Of a stretch of 9,200 nt of DNA, positions 6,299-9,200 are shown piece by piece. The number at the start of each line of letters is the position of its first letter. The first letter of the stretch is position 1. The stretch comes from Hyphomonadaceae bacterium UBA4763 (GTDB lineage: Bacteria > Pseudomonadota > Alphaproteobacteria > Caulobacterales > Aquidulcibacteraceae). A program made the position numbers and the translations under genes. The notes beneath the pieces were generated by a model that saw nothing but the letters and a program-made list of their open reading frames with translations, had not been told where the DNA came from and ran no database searches. The stretch is from the NCBI GenBank assembly GCA_002403455.1, contig DHHV01000096.1, forward strand, positions 1,599 to 10,798. Reading direction: 5' to 3'.

Positions 6299-9200
6299 AT
6301 GAAGGCTCTAAAGACAATCGGGTTGGTCACCGGCGGCGTTGTCTTGGCGTTGTTTGGCTTGGTTTTGGCCTTACCGTTGTTGATTTCCAGCGAATGGCTG
6401 CGGCCGCGCGTGGAAGAGGCGGTGGAAACCGCACTAAAACGCGATGTCGCGCTAAACGGGCCAATAAAGTTATCGGCGTTTCCGCAAGTAAAAGCCACAA
6501 TCAGCGATGTAGAAATCGCCAATGCACCTGGGTTTTCTGCGCCTTATTTGATCAAGGCGCAATCATTGACGGCCGCGGTAAAATTGTTTCCCTTATTAGG
6601 CGGTCAAGTAGAAATCACCAAGGCTGAACTGACCGGCGCGGACCTGCGCTTACAGCAGAATACGGACGGCGCCAATAATTGGACGTTTGCGGAGCCACCC
6701 GCTGATCCAAGCGAACCAGCCCCATTGCCGAATATTCAAGCAAAACTGGCGTTGCGCGACTCCCGCATTGTTTATCAATTGGACAATAGCCCAGCTTTGA
6801 CTTTTGAGCGTATCAACGCCGATTTGACGCTGCGGCGCGCGCTGACGGCAAGTCTTTCGATGGCGCTCGACAGCGCGCCGATTACCTTTGAGGCGCAGAT
6901 CGCCGATTGGCGCGCCATGCTGGCAGGCGAGGTTCAGGAGCTGGATGCGGCGATCGGGTGGGCGGATTTTTCGACGAAGATCGCCGGAACCATGCAGCTT
7001 GGCGAGGAAGTGCTGGTAAATCTGATGGTTGAGGGCAATGCGCCCTCGGCGCGCGCCGTTGCGGCCAGCGGCAATGTCCTTGTGCCCGACGGCTTTGTCG
7101 ACGGCCCGATCGCGGTGACGGGGCAGATTGAAAGCGATGGCAGCCTTTCGCAATTGCGCGATTTTCAAGCGAAAATCGCCAATTTGGCGGCCAATGGCGG
7201 CATTGTTTTTGATACGCGCGGCGAAAAGCCCGCGCTGAGCGGCGAAGTCGCCTTTGCGCCGATCTCGCTCGATGATTTTGGCTTTGGCGCGGCGCCCGCG
7301 GGCGCAAGTGAGACAAAACCAGCGCCGAAGCAAGACGCGGCGGCGCCTGCGCAAAATGAAACGACCCCGACCTCGCCAGAAGCTGCGCCGATTGATCTGG
7401 CTTTCTTGCGCGATTATTCGGTCGATCTGGCGCTACGATTTGCACAAATCCGGGCGGCAGGCGCCGAGATTGGCAATGTCGCCCTGACGGCAAAAGCGGG
7501 TGACGGCAAGGGCGAAATTCGTCTATCGGAGGCGCAAGCCTTTGGCGGTCGCATCAGCGGTTTTGCGCAAGCCATTGCCGGCGATTTGCCGCAGTTTTCC
7601 GGCGATCTGACGGCGAAAGACGTGCGGCTCGACCAATTGAGCGCATTTGCGCCGGATTTGCCGACTTTGACGGGTCTCGCCAATGTCGCATTGGTTGCGC
7701 GCGGCGCGAGCGCCGACGCCGAGAGCCTGGCGGCCAATCTGGCGATTTCGGGCACGGCGCGCCTTGCAAATGGATCGGTAGCAGGCGTTGATTTGAAAGA
7801 GATTTTGGCCGGCAAAGCGCCAACCGGGGCGATCCCGGCTTTGTCGGGTCTGGAGGCCAATGCGGTTTTCCAAGGGCTCGATCGGCCGTTGTCGATCGAT
7901 GGACGGTTCGTCGCCGGCGGCGAAGCCTTTGCGGTGAAAGGATCGGTGGCGGCGCCGCAGCGTTTATTGCTCGGCGCGCGGCCGAGCGCTGCGCAAATTC
8001 AAGCCAAATCGCGCATGATCGACGCGGCTTTTAGCGGCAGCGTGCGGCTCGCGCCCGAATTGGAAACCGATGGTTCTATCGAACTCGGCAGCGAGGCGTT
8101 GCGCGATCTGATGCGCTTTGCCGGAACAGATTTGGGCGACGGCGATGGGTTTCAGGCGTTTCGCGTGTCGGGCAAAGCGAGCCTCACGCCCAAGCGCATC
8201 GCGTTTGACGATGCGGTGCTGCGCTTTGACGCCATCGCGGGGCGCGGCAATGTTGTGCTGGATATGGCGGGGGCGGTTCCGAAAGTGACCGGCGCGCTCG
8301 ACCTCGATCGGCTGGACGTGACGCCATATCTGCCGCCGCCCGCGCCGACGACCTTGGCGCCGTGGAGCGAGGAAAAGCTCGATTTTGCCGCGTTGAAAGC
8401 CTTTGACGTCGATTTCGACGTCAGCGCCGCCGGCATGAAGGCCAATGATATCCAGATCGGCCGCTCGACGCTGAAAGTGTCGGGATCCGGCGGAAAATTG
8501 CGGGCCGAATTGCGCGAAATGGCGCTCTATGGCGGGACCGGCAGCGGGGTCGTCAGCCTGGATGGGTCGGGCGCCGAGCCGAAAGTTGCGGTGACGACGG
8601 AGCTGAAAGCGATCAATGCTTTGCCATTATTGACCGATGCGGCAAAGTTCAAATTGGTCGATGGCAAGGGGACGATCCGGCTGGATGTTGCCAGTCTTGG
8701 CGACAGCCAAGCGGCGATCATGCGCAACCTTGCCGGGACGAGCGCATTTTCCTTTGAAGACGGCGCGATCGTTGGGGTGAATTTGGCGCAAGTCATGCGC
8801 TCGGCGCTGACGGTGATCAGCAGCGGCGGCAATTTTGACCGCGCGTCGTTGTCGACCCAGCAGACCGATTTCAGCGCCTTTACCGGCTCGTTCGCGATTG
8901 ATCGCGGCATTGCGCGCACCGAAGATCTGCAATTGATCGGGCCGCTGGTGCGGATGAGCGGCAAAGGATCGGTCGATTTCGGCGGGCAGAAAGTCGATCT
9001 CGCCGTGCAGCCGCGCCTCGTCGCCAGTTTGCAGGGGCAAGGCGGCAACGCCAATCAAGTGGGCTTGCAGGTGCCGTTGCGGCTCACAGGGCCGTTCACC
9101 AAGGTCGGCATCGGCGTTGACCAGGCGCTGGTGACGGACGCCTTGCGGGCGACGGCGCTGGAGAGCGCGCGCGGCGGTCTGGCCGCCTTGTTTGGGTCGG
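6299..9200 (+). CDS. AsmA-family inner-membrane-anchored envelope protein, 3' partial
   Basis: AsmA-family proteins are anchored in the inner membrane with a long beta-rich periplasmic part. They are implicated in outer-membrane biogenesis, and relatives (TamB, YhdP) are viewed as bridge-like lipid transporters. The frame is open from ATG 6299 to the window edge with no stop, giving 967 visible residues. The N-terminus is basic, then one membrane helix (about residues 6-29), then the AsmA signature: VEEAVETALKRDVALNGPIK, LSAFPQVKATISDVEIANAPGF, a LFPLLGGQVEI segment and NTDGANNWTF. The middle is repetitive beta-type sequence broken by an Ala/Pro/Thr-rich, probably disordered linker (about 331-364; 7289-7390). 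The C-terminal conserved domain includes FSFEDGAIVGVNLAQVMRS (from 8747), TDFSAFTGSFAIDRGIA, PLVRMSGKGSVDF and VGLQVPLRLTGPF. E. coli AsmA is 617 residues, so this is one of the longer family members; little is likely missing at the end. The gene starts 61 bases after pbpC, same strand, with a good Shine-Dalgarno. The substrate cannot be told from sequence. Confidence 0.93.
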   Translation, partial: MKALKTIGLVTGGVVLALFGLVLALPLLISSEWLRPRVEEAVETALKRDVALNGPIKLSAFPQVKATISDVEIANAPGFSAPYLIKAQSLTAAVKLFPLLGGQVEITKAELTGADLRLQQNTDGANNWTFAEPPADPSEPAPLPNIQAKLALRDSRIVYQLDNSPALTFERINADLTLRRALTASLSMALDSAPITFEAQIADWRAMLAGEVQELDAAIGWADFSTKIAGTMQLGEEVLVNLMVEGNAPSARAVAASGNVLVPDGFVDGPIAVTGQIESDGSLSQLRDFQAKIANLAANGGIVFDTRGEKPALSGEVAFAPISLDDFGFGAAPAGASETKPAPKQDAAAPAQNETTPTSPEAAPIDLAFLRDYSVDLALRFAQIRAAGAEIGNVALTAKAGDGKGEIRLSEAQAFGGRISGFAQAIAGDLPQFSGDLTAKDVRLDQLSAFAPDLPTLTGLANVALVARGASADAESLAANLAISGTARLANGSVAGVDLKEILAGKAPTGAIPALSGLEANAVFQGLDRPLSIDGRFVAGGEAFAVKGSVAAPQRLLLGARPSAAQIQAKSRMIDAAFSGSVRLAPELETDGSIELGSEALRDLMRFAGTDLGDGDGFQAFRVSGKASLTPKRIAFDDAVLRFDAIAGRGNVVLDMAGAVPKVTGALDLDRLDVTPYLPPPAPTTLAPWSEEKLDFAALKAFDVDFDVSAAGMKANDIQIGRSTLKVSGSGGKLRAELREMALYGGTGSGVVSLDGSGAEPKVAVTTELKAINALPLLTDAAKFKLVDGKGTIRLDVASLGDSQAAIMRNLAGTSAFSFEDGAIVGVNLAQVMRSALTVISSGGNFDRASLSTQQTDFSAFTGSFAIDRGIARTEDLQLIGPLVRMSGKGSVDFGGQKVDLAVQPRLVASLQGQGGNANQVGLQVPLRLTGPFTKVGIGVDQALVTDALRATALESARGGLAALFGS

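Noticed and set aside
6650..7354. Long minus-strand open frame (234 codons) opposite the asmA-family gene
   Set aside because: Its product is Arg-rich without a recognisable domain, and the + frame on the same DNA encodes a clear AsmA-family protein. It is a GC-driven antisense shadow, as are the minus-strand frames at 2590-3210, 5483-5989, 6882-7493 and 8527-9054.
1..9200. Mobile elements, CRISPR arrays, tRNA or rRNA genes, long direct repeats
   Set aside because: No transposase or integrase frame, no regularly spaced repeats and no tRNA-like cloverleaf were seen; nearly all bases are inside the three genes.

Overview
The window is a single co-oriented (+ strand) run of three cell-envelope genes from a fairly GC-rich Gram-negative bacterium. 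The gene content (bacterial alpha-2-macroglobulin, penicillin-binding protein 1C and an AsmA-family protein) together with the base and codon style suggests a proteobacterium, most likely an alphaproteobacterium. That placement is inference: no taxonomic marker gene is present.

Layout: (1) 1-4013 is the 3' three-quarters or so of a bacterial alpha-2-macroglobulin (A2M) gene with an intact CVEQ thioester motif; its 5' end lies outside the window. (2) 4014-4104 is a 91-base gap with an 11-bp hairpin but no T-tract. (3) 4105-6237 is a complete pbpC gene encoding the bifunctional peptidoglycan synthase PBP1C. (4) 6238-6298 is a 61-base gap with a 14-bp GC palindrome running into a Shine-Dalgarno sequence. 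(5) 6299-9200 is a long AsmA-family gene that stays open to the right edge. It is cut off just inside its conserved C-terminal domain, so probably only a short tail is missing.

How they fit together: the A2M-pbpC pair is a known arrangement in bacteria. It is interpreted as a periplasmic defence and repair unit: A2M traps incoming proteases through its bait region and thioester, and PBP1C patches the peptidoglycan. The AsmA-family protein downstream belongs to a group of inner-membrane-anchored proteins implicated in lipid transfer to the outer membrane, so an envelope-maintenance operon is plausible. I see no phage, insertion sequence, CRISPR, tRNA, rRNA or toxin-antitoxin signal, and no clearly new system. 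The points worth a second look are an altered glycosyltransferase motif in PbpC, the two intergenic palindromes, a patchy drop in GC between about 3600 and 6800, and strong enrichment of two palindromic hexamers.
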